64,000 bases of DNA from Diadophis punctatus similis (taxonomy: Eukaryota; Chordata; Lepidosauria; Squamata; Dipsadidae). This document shows, in pieces, positions 33,244-46,031 of the stretch. The notes under the pieces were generated by a model. That model was given only the letters and a program-made list of their open reading frames with translations, had not been told where the DNA came from and did not search any database. The stretch is taken from assembly GCA_023053685.1 (NCBI GenBank), contig JALIGW010000029.1:2145001-2209000 (forward strand). Direction: 5' to 3'. The first letter of the stretch is position 1. Every line of letters begins with the position of its first letter. Both the position numbers and the translations under genes were made by a program.

Positions 33244-33381
33244 ATACCCTGTTTCCCCCAAAATAAGCCATCCCCTGATAATAAGCCCAATCGAGCTTTT
33301 GAGTGCATGGCAATAAGGCCAAGCGCTTATTTCAGGGTTCAAAAAAATATAAGACAGGGTCTTATTTTCAGGGAAACACGG
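33244..33381. mobile_element. TA-flanked MITE, CCGTGTTTCCCC family
   Basis: Begins CCCTGTTTCCCCCAAAATAA, ends CAGGGAAACACGG, flanked by TA. It abuts the 5' edge of the LINE fragment that follows. Confidence 0.7.
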
Positions 33382-33383
33382 TA

Positions 33384-34075
33384 TATCTGCGCCAACTCAG
33401 GAAGCTCAAACTGCCCAAGGAGCTGCTGATACAGTTCTACAGAGGAATTATTGTGTCTGTCATCTACACCTCTATAACTGTCTGGTTTGGTTCTGCAACC
33501 CAACAAGACAGACACAGACTTCAGAGGATAATTAGAAAAAACAATTGCTACCAACCTGTCTTCCATTGAGGACCTGTATTCTGCACGAGTCAAAAAGAGG
33601 ACTGTGAAAATATTTACAGACCCCTCACATCCTGGACACAAACTGTTTCAACTCCTACCCTCAAAACGACACTATAGAGCACTGCACACCAGAACGACTA
33701 GACACAAGAACAGTTTTTTCCCAAATGCCATCACTTTGCTAAACAAATAATTCCCTCAACACTGTCAAACTATTTACTAAGTCTGCATTACTATTACTAT
33801 TAATCTTCTCATCGTTCCTATCACCCATCTCCGCCCACTTATGTCTGTATGACTGTAACTTGTTGCTTGTATCCTAACAATTTATATTAATTGTTTCCTA
33901 GTATGATTTGATTGCTTATTTGCACCCTATGACTATCATTAAGTGTTGTACCTTATGATTCTTGACGAATGTATCTTTTCTTTTTATGTACACTGAGAGC
34001 ATATGCACCAAAGACAAATTCCTTGTGTGTCCAATCACACTTGGCCAATAAAGAATTCTAATTCTAATAATCTGA
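33384..34075 (+). mobile_element. L2/CR1-clade LINE 3' end (copy 1)
   Basis: Carries the end of an RT ORF (QLRKLKLPKELLIQFYRG, SITVWFGSATQQ) and a 3' UTR ending CACTTGGCCAATAAAG with a degenerate TTCTAA tail. Compared with 59505-60498 it lost about 11 bp near 33536, which breaks the frame. A dead 5'-truncated copy. Confidence 0.8.
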
Positions 34076-34079
34076 TATC

Positions 34080-35418
34080 AAACCGATAAAGAGCTCTATT
34101 CTCAATCTGTTTCGTGTCATTTCAGCATTCTTTGTTTTCTACCATAAAAAAATAGACCATTCCCACTTTCTGCCTTCAGTGTGATGTCCTCACCTTACTT
34201 TGATACTGGCAGTAATTCTTGTGAGATCCACAGACTAAATTTCAACACTTGTTAATTTTCTCATGTGTTATCAATCAAATCTCTAGTATGGTACCTAGTT
34301 ACAGTATAGTTTATTCAACTTTCATGCTTTTAATTAAAAATGAGGCTAAGATTCTTAAGCCTAAAAATAGCTTTACCCCAGAAGGTATAAGGTAACTAAA
34401 ACAGCTGCAGTTTGTTTAACCACAAAGAGGTCAGATTAAACCAGGCAATTAAAATTGAGATAGTTTGTATTTTTATTGCTGTTACAATGAAATGTTGATT
34501 AGAAAAGTCCTAAACTTCAACACGGTGAAATACTATCAGTTTCATGGATCGAAATCGTAATGTTTCTAAATCAGATAGTTTCACCTGTCTCTGTGGGTCT
34601 TCTACTTTAGTAAAAATGCTGAGGCCAGTTTTCCCCACACTAATATTTTCATGTATCCTCTTTTGGAACAGGTAGAAATGAAGAATGTTCATCTTTAAAT
34701 CAGGCACCTTTGAAAAGAAATCCAAATCATGGATGGAGGGTGTCTCTTGTTCTATAATACATTTATAATTGGCCATCCAATAAAAGTTTATATAGGAACT
34801 TTTGGGTCCCTATCCTGTAGTGTTAAAAACCTCTGGAAACTGAAAAAGCTCAAATATAATTTTCCACAGTTGGTAGCATAAAAAACTACTTATACTGACC
34901 CAAAATTTTGAAGAGTTGCAGTCTGAAAACTTTTGGAGGACATCAGATTTGGAAAGTAGAGCTATTGTGATTAATAGTTGATACACAAAATACGTAGGGT
35001 AAATAAACTAATAAAAAAGGCAAAACAAATAATGGAAAATCTGAATCTCCTATTAATTTAAAATACAATCTTATATCTGGATCTTAGGACTGAGGAGCCA
35101 TTATTTTAGCATAAGCTATCACAGAAACATTGAATGGGAGAAAGCTCACTGAGGGCAAGGATGGATGGAATTGTTTTGTTCTGATATGACAACTAGGTTC
35201 AAGCAAGTTCATTGTTATGCAGAGCTGTCCTCAGGATTGACCCCGTACCTTTAGCTTCTCCCTTCCTGTTATAGAAATAGTGACTGATGTTGATTTTTTG
35301 CAAACCAGATTTAAACTCTAACAGTTGTTGCAATGTCTAGGCAATATAGAACCATAGCCACCTAATTCAAAATGCTCTGAATCAAATGATGATAACAGAT
35401 ACTACTTACAGAATAATA
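34080..35418. other. No recognised feature
   Basis: AT-rich DNA. Open frames are short and show no family resemblance or codon character. Confidence 0.5.
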
Positions 35419-35426
35419 ATCTATAG

Positions 35427-35801
35427 CAGTGATGGCTAACCTTTTCCAGACTGAGTGCCCAAAGTGCGTATGTACACAAACGCGTGCGTGCGTGAACCCC
35501 CAAAATGCAATGTGCACACGGCCCCCGTGAATGTGCCCCCCATGCATGCACACACAGCCCCCCCACCCCCCATGCATGTGCACGTGGTCCCCGCATGTGC
35601 CCTGCCTCCTGTGCATGCACATGCAGCCCCCACACACCCCCTGCCCCCCACGCATGCGCGGCAGAGACCTGACAACCAGGTGGCCGGCGGGAGGCACGCG
35701 CGCATGTGCGGCGGAGCTGAACTGGGGCAACGGCTCGCGTGCCCACAGAGAGGGTGCTGCGTGCCACCTGTGGCACGCGTGCCATAGGTTCACCATCACG
35801 G
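35427..35801. mobile_element. hAT-type MITE, CAGTGATGGCGAACC family (copy 1)
   Basis: Ends CAGTGATGGCTAACC and GGTTCACCATCACGG with a perfect 8-bp duplication ATCTATAG (35419-35426, 35802-35809). Interior rich in GCATGCAC and CACACCCCC phrases. Confidence 0.88.
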
Positions 35802-36354
35802 ATCTATAGCATATTTTCAGGTACAGCTATATAAGGCTTAATTTGGCAAGGAATTGTATTTTTGAAATTGATCATCACTTGAATTTGGAACCAAACACAG
35901 TTATAGACATAAGTGAAAAAATTGGCAGTTGGCAACAAGAATAAAAAAATACAAAGTGATATAAATTTTGGTTTTCTAGAGAAGAGCTTAACTCAGTACT
36001 TTAAATTATTGTGATATAAATACTCAGATATTTTAGGGAAATAACATTCTTTCTAGACTAATTTTTGCTTCTCTTGTAAGTTTGGATAGTTCTGTTCAGT
36101 GAAACTTTTTTTTATCAATTTTAATTAATTTAAAGAGATTTTGTAATTTTAAATCATGCCCTTCCTCCCTGTCCACACCTACCCTTGTTATTTCCCCCCT
36201 TTAAAGTAATATTATTCTGGTTATTTCATAATATTATTTAATATTCTGATTATTTCAACCATTGGAGTAATTTTGTTCGATGCAATACCAAACAGAAATT
36301 CAAGATTAAAATCTCACACATAGTTTGGCTATCACATCAATCAAGTGATTCTAT

Positions 36355-36502
36355 TAGGAAAGGGAGGGAGAGAGAGAGAGGGAGGGAGGGGGAGGGAGAG
36401 AGGGGGGAGAGAGAGAGGGAGGGAGGGGGAGAGAAAGGGAGGGGGAGAGAGAGAGGGAGGGAGGGAGAGAGGGGGGGAGAGAGGAGAGAGAGAGAGAGAG
36501 AA
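36355..36502. repeat. Purine-rich GGGA/GA simple repeat
   Basis: A strict purine tract on the plus strand, about 150 bp. Open frames through it on both strands are artefacts. Confidence 0.9.
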
Positions 36503-36674
36503 TAGGAGGCAGAAATATTATATTTACTGTCTTGAGTTATATATAAAAAGCAGGATAAAAATATTATAATAATGACAAAAAAGTCTGAATAATGGAGATT
36601 ACAGTACCTGGAGAGAGTAGAAGAGAAGAGAAAGAACTGGGGGGTGGGGATCACAAAATATAAAGACCTACAAA

Positions 36675-36740
36675 TAGAAGTAGAACAATGATGACCTGCA
36701 AGGTCCCTTCCAACTCTGTTAATATGTTAATATGTTAACT
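36675..36740 (+). mobile_element. CR1-type LINE extreme 3' fragment
   Basis: ATGACCTGCAAGGTCCCTTC then CAACTCTGTTAATATGTTAA, the usual CR1 3' terminus with an 8-bp tail repeat. Confidence 0.6.
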
Positions 36741-38439
36741 GTGGCAAAAGAAAGCAAAGATAGTACCAATAGTGATAAGCTCCTTCGGGTGCAATTCCAA
36801 AACATCTGAAGCACCACATGAACACCATTACCATTGACAAAATCACCATCAGTCAATTTCAAGTTTTTTGGGGGAACTGCTTACATCTTGCAATGATATC
36901 TTTAATATTATTAAACAAGATTTGCATATAGCAGATCCTTGGAAAAGACTCAATAGGTGGATAAAAATGCCAAATCCAGTCTAAACATCTGGCTGATGCA
37001 CAACTAACATAATAATGTAATTGTCAACTCTTAGCAACCACAAGATTTTATGTGAATGTGTGTGCATGTTCATGCCATGCACATTCTTTTATTATTTTAT
37101 AATGCAGGATAGTTTCTATAACTTGGGTTTGGTCAAAGTATGAAACACATCAAAAATAAGCCAACCATAAGCCATTACATTGGTTCTGCTATAATCAAAG
37201 CCATGACTAAAACAAGCAACAATTTGTGGTAAACAAGGAATTATAAAACCGTGTTTGTTGCCCCCAAATAAACCACTGTTTATAAAGGTCTTCCCCCTCA
37301 AAACCCAACTACATATTATCATGGCATAGCGTAGGGCAGACAATATTTTGTGGCCCCAAGCTGCATTTTAAAAATAATGTCCCCAATGACCACAGGAATG
37401 GTACCTGGTAATATAACAGTATTATCAGAACAGGTGAAGCTGGAGCATTTGGCTCCTGTGGTTTCTTTATAGTGGGCTTTGAAACACGACACAGGTGGAT
37501 GCCTTAATCATGAGGCACAACATCCCCAGATGGAAACCACTTGGCACAATGACCCTTTTTGCTTAAGCAATTAGGTCAAAATTTTAGTCCACTGAATGGA
37601 AATTTTCTGCTTCATTGAGCTCTTCATGTTTACAATGATTCATCTCAATTTTGTGAGATTTTTTCTACAAGTTCAAGAACCTCTCACCATCATTTAACTT
37701 TTTAGAGTTGCATTCAGTGGAGAATGCATGAAAGCTTTTGAAATTCTGCTCAAACGTTGTACAATATACAATATCCTATTATCATGAAATTGTTAGCTTT
37801 TACCTATTACAGACAATTTCACCTAAGGCCAAGTGTATTCATGAGAGGATTGAAACAAAATTCTGGCACAGCATTGCTAAAATATATTCACAGAACCATT
37901 ATGTCCATTATGGGCTGATAGGTGTGGGTCATTACTTTGTACCCTGTAGCAAATGGGAAGAGTTTTTAACGTTTAAAATCCTGCACTGATCCAAGATGAT
38001 GATTATGTGTGTTATTTTACTTTAGAGAAGGGTTGTAATCTAGGAAAGCCTTTTTGCACTTATGAACTCAAGAAAAGCAACAGCTCAACAGATAAGGATC
38101 TCATCTCTGGTAAGATGGTAGTCAAAGCTGCCACTTATCCAATGTAAAACTTCGGCCAAAAACAGGATGATGAGAAGGATGGTGATGATGTATTATTGAG
38201 TTCAACCTATACTAAGTCCTAACCTGGAGTATATATGTAGCTTCTCCGCCTGTATGAAATGAGTGAAGGCAAAACGGATAAAAAAAACACCATTACCGAA
38301 GAATGACCTTAAAAGGAAAACGATGAAAAGCCATCGGGACTTCTACCTCCAAGGATTCTCCCGACGCCGGTGCGAAAAAGAATCTAACACAAAACATTGT
38401 GTGTCCTTGTTACACATTCGGTGTGTCAACTGGGAAATC
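36741..38439. other. No recognised feature
   Basis: AT-rich intergenic sequence without identifiable genes or complete repeats. Confidence 0.45.
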
Positions 38440-39300
38440 GCACCCCCAGCAGGTGATGGAGCTCCTGCTCTCGCCGTTCTGAAATCGCCATGGGAAGGAA
38501 GAGTTTCGGGGCGGCACGACTGTATTGCCTCGAGCTACGGCATGGCAGCGAAGGATCGCCTCGCCTCGCCTCGCCCCGCCCCACGCGAAGGTGAAGAGGA
38601 ACTGCGCGCGGCGGCGCAGGTAGCTCTGAGTTAATCATTGTCCCGCAGGCAGGAGTTGCTTCGCTTAGCTCTTCTGGCAGCCCCTCCTTGCGGCTCGGAG
38701 TCTCCACCTCCCCGGAGCGTTGGTGACCCGCCTGCTTTCTCCCCCTCCCCGCTTCCTCTCTTCCCAGCTAACGATCTTCGGTCGAGAGAGCTTCCTGCCT
38801 GGCGGATCGGTCTAACTTCAGCCCGGGCTTTCGGCGCGCGATCTGGCGGAGCGCTTTGATCTGGTCCTCCCTGCCGCGTTTTGGGAAATCGGGTGAGTTT
38901 TCCCCGCTCTTCCCCAAAAGGAGAGCCTCCCTTTTCGCGGCTGCGTCCGGATCCGATCCGCCAAAGTTTCCCGCTCCCTCTTAGGTGCAGCCGGATTAGG
39001 AGGGTCAGTGCAGGCTCTTTATTGCGATTAAGAGGATTTTCTTCCATCTTTCTTCCTGCCGCCCCTTTCTTTTGGCATCGCTGCATCCCCGACCAACCCA
39101 TTTGTCCACATGGGCAGGTATTTTCCTTGTGTCCTTGCCGCCCTAGTGGACACCTCCTTTCCCAGGAATTATTCAAAGTCGCTGGTCTCTGCATTACCTT
39201 TACCAGCCCACGCGGAAATCGCTTTGTGCTGTTACCTTTACGCGCGCTTGATGACCCGTTTGGGGAGGCGTGAACTTATTTTTTCCCTTCTCTTGTATTT
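38440..39300 (+). promoter_or_regulatory. CpG island; candidate promoter and first non-coding exon of a plus-strand gene
   Basis: A CpG-dense block in an AT-rich setting, about 8 kb from the NUP160 promoter. A strong plus-strand donor, ATCGG|GTGAGT, lies at 38893, so a first exon could end at 38892. No signal peptide or other recognisable coding start precedes it, and open frames here on both strands look like GC-rich shadows. NUP160 and PTPRJ are head to head in vertebrates, so this may be the PTPRJ 5' end; nothing in the sequence itself names it. It could also be a lncRNA promoter. Confidence 0.4.
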
Positions 39301-39686
39301 GGTTCGTCGTCTCGAAATCAAAGTTACTTTCCGCGCGTCCGGAATTCTTTAGACAGCTGTTGCTTCCACATCCGCACCGAGCTGGGGAATCTTACGAAGA
39401 GGGACGTAAAAGTACAGTATTGAATTTCCTGATTTTTGGTTAGGAAACTCTTGTCTGTCCTTATCTTTGATTTAAAGCGCTGCCGAAAAGGAACGCTTTA
39501 AAATAAAAGTTAAATAAAGTTGATCACTCGCTAACGTATCCGATGAACAAAATTATCTGGACAAGCCGTAGATCCGTGGCATTAGGAAGGATTTTTCCCT
39601 TGAAAGTTGTTATAGGATCGCTGGCTAGTTCCTTTCAAATCCTCCCCTCTCCGTTTCCAAATTGGTTTCCTCCGGATGGAATTGGG

Positions 39687-39705
39687 ACTACAACTCCCAG
39701 AATTC
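39687..39705 (+). promoter_or_regulatory. ZNF143/STAF-like motif
   Basis: ACTACAACTCCCAGAATTC is close to the ZNF143 consensus ACTACAATTCCCAGAATGC. It lies about 0.4 kb downstream of the 38.4-39.3 kb CpG island. The palindromic MITE family here has a similar CTTCAACTCCCAGAATTC, so it may be a repeat remnant. Confidence 0.35.
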
Positions 39706-39829
39706 GCAGGAATGCCATACATTTGAAAAAAGAATTTCATAGTGATCAGGAGCATTGGAACCAGGGCATTCGATTGTCGTGGATCAATTAATCTGAACGA
39801 AATGTAGTAACGGTAGCAGTGGCTGTTTC

Positions 39830-41720
39830 CAACAACAAGAGAACATAACTAGATGAGGCTAAAAAAAAATTGGTCCGGAGGGGAAATTTGATGATAGTTG
39901 GTTAACCTGAAAATAATATAAACAACTTTTGAGAGAGGGAGTGATTGTGTTTGGTTAGTGAGGGAGGGGGTGCTGAGAACTGCAAATGCAGTTTTCTCTC
40001 CCTGCTGTTCAGGAATGTTGTTATGTCAGATCCGTGCAGACATGTGCTTGCAATCCCTTCCCTGAAACACCCTGATCAGTAGCTCTGAAAATCACCTTTT
40101 GCCTGCCTGGAAACCAGTTCCCATCTTGAACCAGCCAGTCTGAGTTGCTTCTATTCAGTGCAGGGACCAGCACCTCTTAATGCAAAGATTTATTTTAAGG
40201 AAGTAGGGAAGAGATGGGTTTGCACTTCAAGTTAACATATAACACAGTTGGGACTCAACATGAATGATTGGGGTTTATAAACCAAAGTTATACTGTTTGT
40301 GAACCTAGACAATTGCAGCTTTATTTAGCTAATAGTGATTAAACCGAAGTTTAACATGTAAAAATCAAACTCTTCTATCAGAGCATAGATGTATATTTAT
40401 TATGTTACATAGAATTCTTCATTAAATGTAATCAATCCTGTAAATGTTGACGTTCTCATTTAGATGCTAATTTAAGGGAAATAATTGTATTGGAACAAAT
40501 TGAAAATGATGAATATAAATGCAGGGACATGGCAGTAATTTCCGCAAGCAATCAAATGCTTGCAGACTAAACAATGCTGAATTAAATTATTTTAATAAGA
40601 TAATCTCCTCTGGGTTAAGTGGTGTTTTCGTAAGCATGTCCACAGTTTTCTTGGCACCAATATAGAAATGATTTCCCTTGGCTTTTGAGGGAGAATATTG
40701 TGGGGTTTGTTGGGGAGGGGTTGTTTTCCCAGGATACTTTGCAAATGAGGGATTTTCTATCCTGTCTAAGTAGAGGCCTGATTTGACCCTATTTAGTTGC
40801 TGAGATCAGCCAAGGTCGGGTAGGTACTGTCAAGCTTTTGTCCTCATGGCTGGCCGCACCCTACTTTTCTGAGAGAGTACAGACCTCTCAAGGCTTTTAC
40901 CTGGGTGTTCTTGAATAAGTGTGTCATCGTTATTCTATTACATAGGTGAGCTATGGACACATTTGCTGGATTGACCCATGTCAAGCCATAATGTGATTTA
41001 TTTGCTTTGGTGTAATACAATGTATGGATCTAATCATTGTGGTTTGATATTTATGGAGTACTTTGGCTTGCATATCAAATTATGACATTCAGCATGTATG
41101 ATCCTGTAAAGATGGGTTAGTATAATATGTAGATTAGCCATTGGTTGGATTCATATAGTGCAACAAACTATAATATGGATTGTTTGATTTTGGGTGTGTC
41201 AGTTCCCAAACTATTTCTGTGCTAATAAATAGTGATAGAGCTTTCTGGACCCGTTTCCTCCCTAAACTGGGCAAGGTAAGGTCTCACATCATCTTAATTA
41301 TGATGCATAAACTTGGTTGTAGTATGTTTTTGGCCACTTAAGTTTACTTGTATTTTCTCAAATTTAACAATGAAAAAATCTGAATCACAGTACTGTAACT
41401 AATTGGGAGGAACCATGCAATATTTTGATGTTCAAATACACCATTAATTTGATTGTCTGAATTTTATTCTGGATTGTATTAATGCTGAATACAGCAGTAG
41501 AAAGGAAAGCCTTAATTGTTAGTGGGATTTGAAGCAAGGCTGTATTTGGCATCAAAGAAAGGTGAAGGGATGTACTTCAGCGGCTGTTTTAGAAACATTG
41601 TCCTTGTGAGATGTCTTCCTGTTGCACCAGTTAAATAAAATTCAAATCAAATGCAGCTTTGAAAACATTCAGCATAGCAACCTCATAAAAGAGTATAACT
41701 ATTCCTTTTGCTTTATCTGG
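39830..41720. other. No recognised feature
   Basis: Unique-looking AT-rich DNA; nothing coding was recognised on either strand. Confidence 0.45.
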
Positions 41721-41721
41721 T

Positions 41722-41946
41722 TATTTATTTACTTTATTTGTATCCCACCTTTATTTTTACAAATAATTCAAGGCAGCAAGCATACAAATTCACCTTCCTC
41801 TTCCTATTTCCCCCACAACAGTGAGGCAAGTTGGGATGAGAGTGACTGGCCCAAGATCACCCAGCTGGTTTTCCTGGCTAAGGCGGGACTTGAACTCACA
41901 GTCTCCTGCTTTCTAGCTTGGTGCCTTAACCACTAGACCAAGCTAG
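41722..41946 (-). mobile_element. tRNA-derived SINE, second family (copy 1)
   Basis: On the minus strand it starts CTAGCTTGGTCTAGTGGTTA, with A-box-like TCTAGTGGTTAAGG and B-box-like GAGTTCAAGTC, body CAGCTGGGTGATCTTGGGCC and an AATAAATAA-type tail. The copy at 53816-54052 (+) shares the body. Confidence 0.75.
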
Positions 41947-42892
41947 TTATGGAACTTGATACAAGCTTGTGAAAGGGTTCTTTAAGATACTGGGGAGAAA
42001 AATAAGGCAAAGCAAAATAAATATGTATTAAAATGCAGAGTAAGATAAAAAGTGTTGAACTTGTTCCCTGGTGATTACACGGACATGAGTAACAGTATGG
42101 AACTGGTTTATCATTAGCATCTTCTCCAAATTTAGCCTACAGCCTGCTGTCCTTTTCTGGTGAGTTCCCAGCAGAGGATTAATCAGGTTAGAGTTAGCTT
42201 GCTTTGGTTTTTTCCAATACCAGCCAGTCAGCTTGGGGCTGAACACGTCTAAAATGCAAAAGAAATATTCCAATAGTGTAGGTTCACCTTTTTAAAGAAA
42301 AGACCAAGTCTTAAATGTGATATGAGGCATCCCTGATAGTAGGAAACTCAAGGGAAAAAGCAACTGTGTTGTAAAACTTTAAAAGAATTGTTTTACATTT
42401 TAAAGCACGTCCTTTAATACCGTACTAATAAACTTGGTTCTACCCCTTTCTCTGAGTATATGAAGCCACTTTGTGATTTTATTATCTTTGCATCAGTCTT
42501 GCGGGGTAAATTAAGTTATAAAAGAGTTGTTTGCCTAAGGCTGCCTAGAGACCACACGGCATTAAAACTAGGTGAACTGTGTTCAAAGCTAACCTCTGTT
42601 GCAAAAATCCAGCCGATTACTATAATAGGCAAGTTATGTTTCCCTTCCAGCTGTTGACTCATAAGAAGATAAGGAGTCAGAGTTAATTCTCACATGTGGT
42701 TGTAAAGGTAGATCTGTTACAGTAGAAACACTGTACTCCGCCGGTTTTCTCAAGATGTTAACAGAAGTATCAAAAAAGAATTTTGCTTTTCCAAGAAAGG
42801 CCAATCTTCCCTTCCTAGGATACACATTTAGCTCTTTGTGCAATACATTTGTCCAGCTATACAACCGCCTCCCTTATATGGGTTAAACTTCG

Positions 42893-43160
42893 CAGCGGTG
42901 AAATGCTCCCGGTTCGCTTTTACCTGTCGGTCGTCAGAGAGCCGATCGCGAAGGCAGCGCGACGCTCCACCCACCCGCCGGGACACCGCCATTTGAGTTC
43001 TTTTACCCTCTGCGCATGCACAAAGCGTTTTGTGCATGCGCAGAGGGTAAAAGAACTCAAATGGCGGTGTCCTGGCGGGTGGGCGGAGTGTCGCGCTGCT
43101 TTCGCGATCGGCTCTCCGACGACCGACAGGTAAAAGCGAACCGGGAGCATTTCACCCCTG
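42893..43160. mobile_element. Near-perfect palindromic hAT-type MITE (268 bp)
   Basis: CAGCGGTGAAATGCTCCCGG on the left returns as CCGGGAGCATTTCACCCCTG. The arms meet at AAAGCGTTTTG; each carries CTCTGCGCATGCACAAA or its reverse and an ATGGCGGTGTC motif. Only a few arm differences are visible. No clean 8-bp duplication. Confidence 0.8.
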
Positions 43161-43614
43161 GGTTAAAGACTTAATCTTGGGCTCCATACAAGCATGTATT
43201 CACAGCACAAGCTCTCTCCACAGAACATCCAGGAATGGCCTGGATTTAGCGAGGTTAACTCAGCAAAAATAAGAGTGCTAATGCAAATGGTTTGTAGAGT
43301 GGGTGTGCGTGGGGAGCTGACGCTGGAATTCCAAATAGGCTGGGGTGCTTGCTGCTACAGCTGTGGGAATAAAACTTTGACCTCTGCTGCATTCTAATTT
43401 AAAATTTGTGCTGCTCCATCACACTTTTTTGTTCTGTTTCCCCCCCCCCCTCCTTGGGCGCTTAAGTAGCTTGGGTGGGAAGAGGGAGATGAGCTGCTAT
43501 AGGAAAGGGCCTTGAATGCATTTTCAGTACTTCAACTGCAGGAATGTGATTCTTTGGGGTTTCATCCTTTTCTTACCACATTCAGTAAAGCACAATGCCC
43601 ATCATCAACTAAGG

Positions 43615-43747
43615 CAGTGTTTTCAACCTCAGCCACTTTAAGGCGAGTGGACTTCAACTCCCAGAATTCTCCAGACAGCGTGCTGGCTGGAGAATTCTGG
43701 GAGTTGAAATCCGTTCATCTTAAAATAGCTGAGGTTAGGAAACACTG
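43615..43747. mobile_element. Palindromic hAT-type MITE, CAGTGTTTCTCAACC family (copy 2)
   Basis: Ends CAGTGTTTTCAACCTCAG and CTGAGGTTAGGAAACACTG; duplication AACTAAGG/AACTAAGA (43607-43614, 43748-43755). Confidence 0.8.
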
Positions 43748-44318
43748 AACTAAGATATTCTAGTCTTGCTTTTTACTGTTTCCTCCTTTGCAAAGTCAGG
43801 ATGTAGTAAAAGGCAAAGAGAGATAAATGGATGTGTTGGGATGGAAATTACAGGCAAAAGGAAATAAGCAATTCAGAAGCCATTTTGTTCTTGTTAAAGA
43901 AATCTGTTGCAAACTGGCAGATTACACACAAACTTGCCTTTAAACACATGCACTCTCGCTGACACACCCACATGCACACAGACAAACCAGTTGCCCTTTG
44001 CAAATGGACATTTTGCTCAGTGGCCATATTTGCAGGACATTTTCATAGTTCATTCACTCCCGCATTGCTCCTTTTTGTTAATGTGACTGCTAAGCAAACA
44101 AGTTGTTTCAACCTTAGTTTGCTGTATCCCAAGCCAGGATTACAAATTGCAGTTTTGGATTTAAGAACGCAGAACTGGGTTGGCTTTGAAGCAACAAATG
44201 AAGCATGATTGGCTTTCAAGCAACAAATCCAGGGCCCGCATTTGGGCATATACAACTTAAGTTGAATCTTAGTTAAGACAGAATACAGTAATGCTGAACA
44301 ATTCAATATGGTCTAATA

Positions 44319-44578
44319 CAGGGGTGGGTTCCACTTCTTCCCTACCGGTTCACATCGCTCCGTTAGTGTCATGTCGCGCAAAAAACCCGGTAATGATCCT
44401 CTGCGCATGTGCAGAAGCCTTTGCGCATGTGCAGAGGGTTTTTTTTGCAAGCCGCAGCGACCGGAGAACCGGTTTGGGAACGTGGACCACCGGTCATTGC
44501 TGCCGGTTCGGCGAGCGGCGGTAAATTTCCGCTACCAGTTCTAAAGAACCGGTCCAAACCAGCAGCAACCCACCATTG
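44319..44578. mobile_element. hAT-type MITE, CAGGGGTGGGTTC family
   Basis: Begins CAGGGGTGGGTTCCACTTC, contains CTACCGGTTC and a CTCTGCGCATGTGCAGAAG palindrome, ends CAACCCACCATTG; flanks GTCTAATA and GTGTAATA match at seven of eight positions. Confidence 0.8.
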
Positions 44579-44699
44579 GTGTAATAATCATATTTGTGGA
44601 GAAGGACAAAGTTTATGAATCTTGGCTTGTTTTATGTGCAATACAAGTGTCCACTGTAAGGCAAAACAAAGCAAATCGCGTGACGGTTTAACCCAGCCA

Positions 44700-46020
44700 A
44701 CATTAGCTAGGGGATTGAGATCCTGATTTTCTTAGGGTTTGTAATGATCAGTATGTTAGCTGTTATCTGTACTTGCTTTCGTCATCTGCAGATGGGCCTT
44801 CAGTGTGAATCTGTTGCTGTGGGAATCTGTTCTTCACAGAATTGTTGGGTGATTCCTGATGAGCTCATTTTGCTTTGGAAAGCAGCTGCCTCACAAAAAT
44901 ACCAGCTGTGCCATTTAAAAATCGCCTGACAGACAAGCCTCACTGAATCTACAGTCACACCCTGTGTGCATTACCAGTCTGCAAGCGTGAGCATGCTTCT
45001 AGCACAACACTGTCACACAGAAGCATCTGTGATGTACATCCATTAGGGTTTCTAGTTCTGAGTTATAAAAATCCAGCCGGCCTTAAGAAAGTAACAAATG
45101 GAATTTTCCTTATCTCTTTCCTGCTGTCTAGTGGCCATCCAGGTTTTTGTAGACCATATATGGAATTACTGATATGTGTTCACTTAGCTCATGTGTTATA
45201 ATGGAAACCTCAGAGCAGCAGTTTGTCCAAAACAAGAACTGGCCAAACTGTAAATAATGAATGCGACCGTTCCAACATCTATTTTCAATTATACAGTATC
45301 AGATTTTATAAGCCACATGTTTAGTTATATAGAATGAATGGTTGTAATTGTGAATTATGACTTATTTTCCTTGGCCGCTGTACCAGGATAATATGTACAC
45401 TATCCAGAACACAGAATAGTGTGTTCAATCATTCATAGTTCAAACTATGGATTTGCATTTAATTCTATGTAGTCTGAGAATCAACAGTCTGCTTTTTTTT
45501 TTAATCTAATGAAACATTTTCTTCTGTATGTTGTGAATTGGGAACTCTGATCATCCACTGAATTTTTTGGGGGAGGTGCCAACCCTGAGGGAGGCTCATC
45601 TAGAATCAGTTTGAAGTTGGGCTTTCCTACATCAATTTTAGAGACTCCCCTACAACTCAGAGTGCCGACTGTTCCCATTATTGTTTAAGAAATTAAACAT
45701 TTGTTTTTATATCCTAACCTCTTATCCCTGAAGAATATGTTAATATTTTACAATTGGAGGTATTGATTTCTGTTGTCTGGGATCATTGATGGAGGCTTTA
45801 ATTTTTATTTTCATGCCAAATTTTTGGAGAGTATTTGTAATTTTATTATTGCTGTTTTACTATTGATTTTATGAATCACTATAGGCTGGTTTGATTGGCA
45901 GTAACAGGGATACAATTGGGTTAAATTATTGAGGTAATCTGAGTTACTAATAAAGGACCCTCACATTTTGAGTTATTTATGGGCCTCTCAAGGGAACCTT
46001 GGCAAACCCAGCTCAGGTAT
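44700..46020. other. No recognised feature
   Basis: No coding pattern or complete repeat seen. Confidence 0.4.
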
Positions 46021-46031
46021 TCCTTATAAAG

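Noticed and set aside
36337..36654. 105-codon frame over the GA-rich tract
   Set aside because: Simple repeat; serine/leucine/proline low complexity.
38631..39194. 187-codon minus-strand frame in the CpG island
   Set aside because: GC-rich region with few stops by chance; no helix, motif or family resemblance, and no splice logic.
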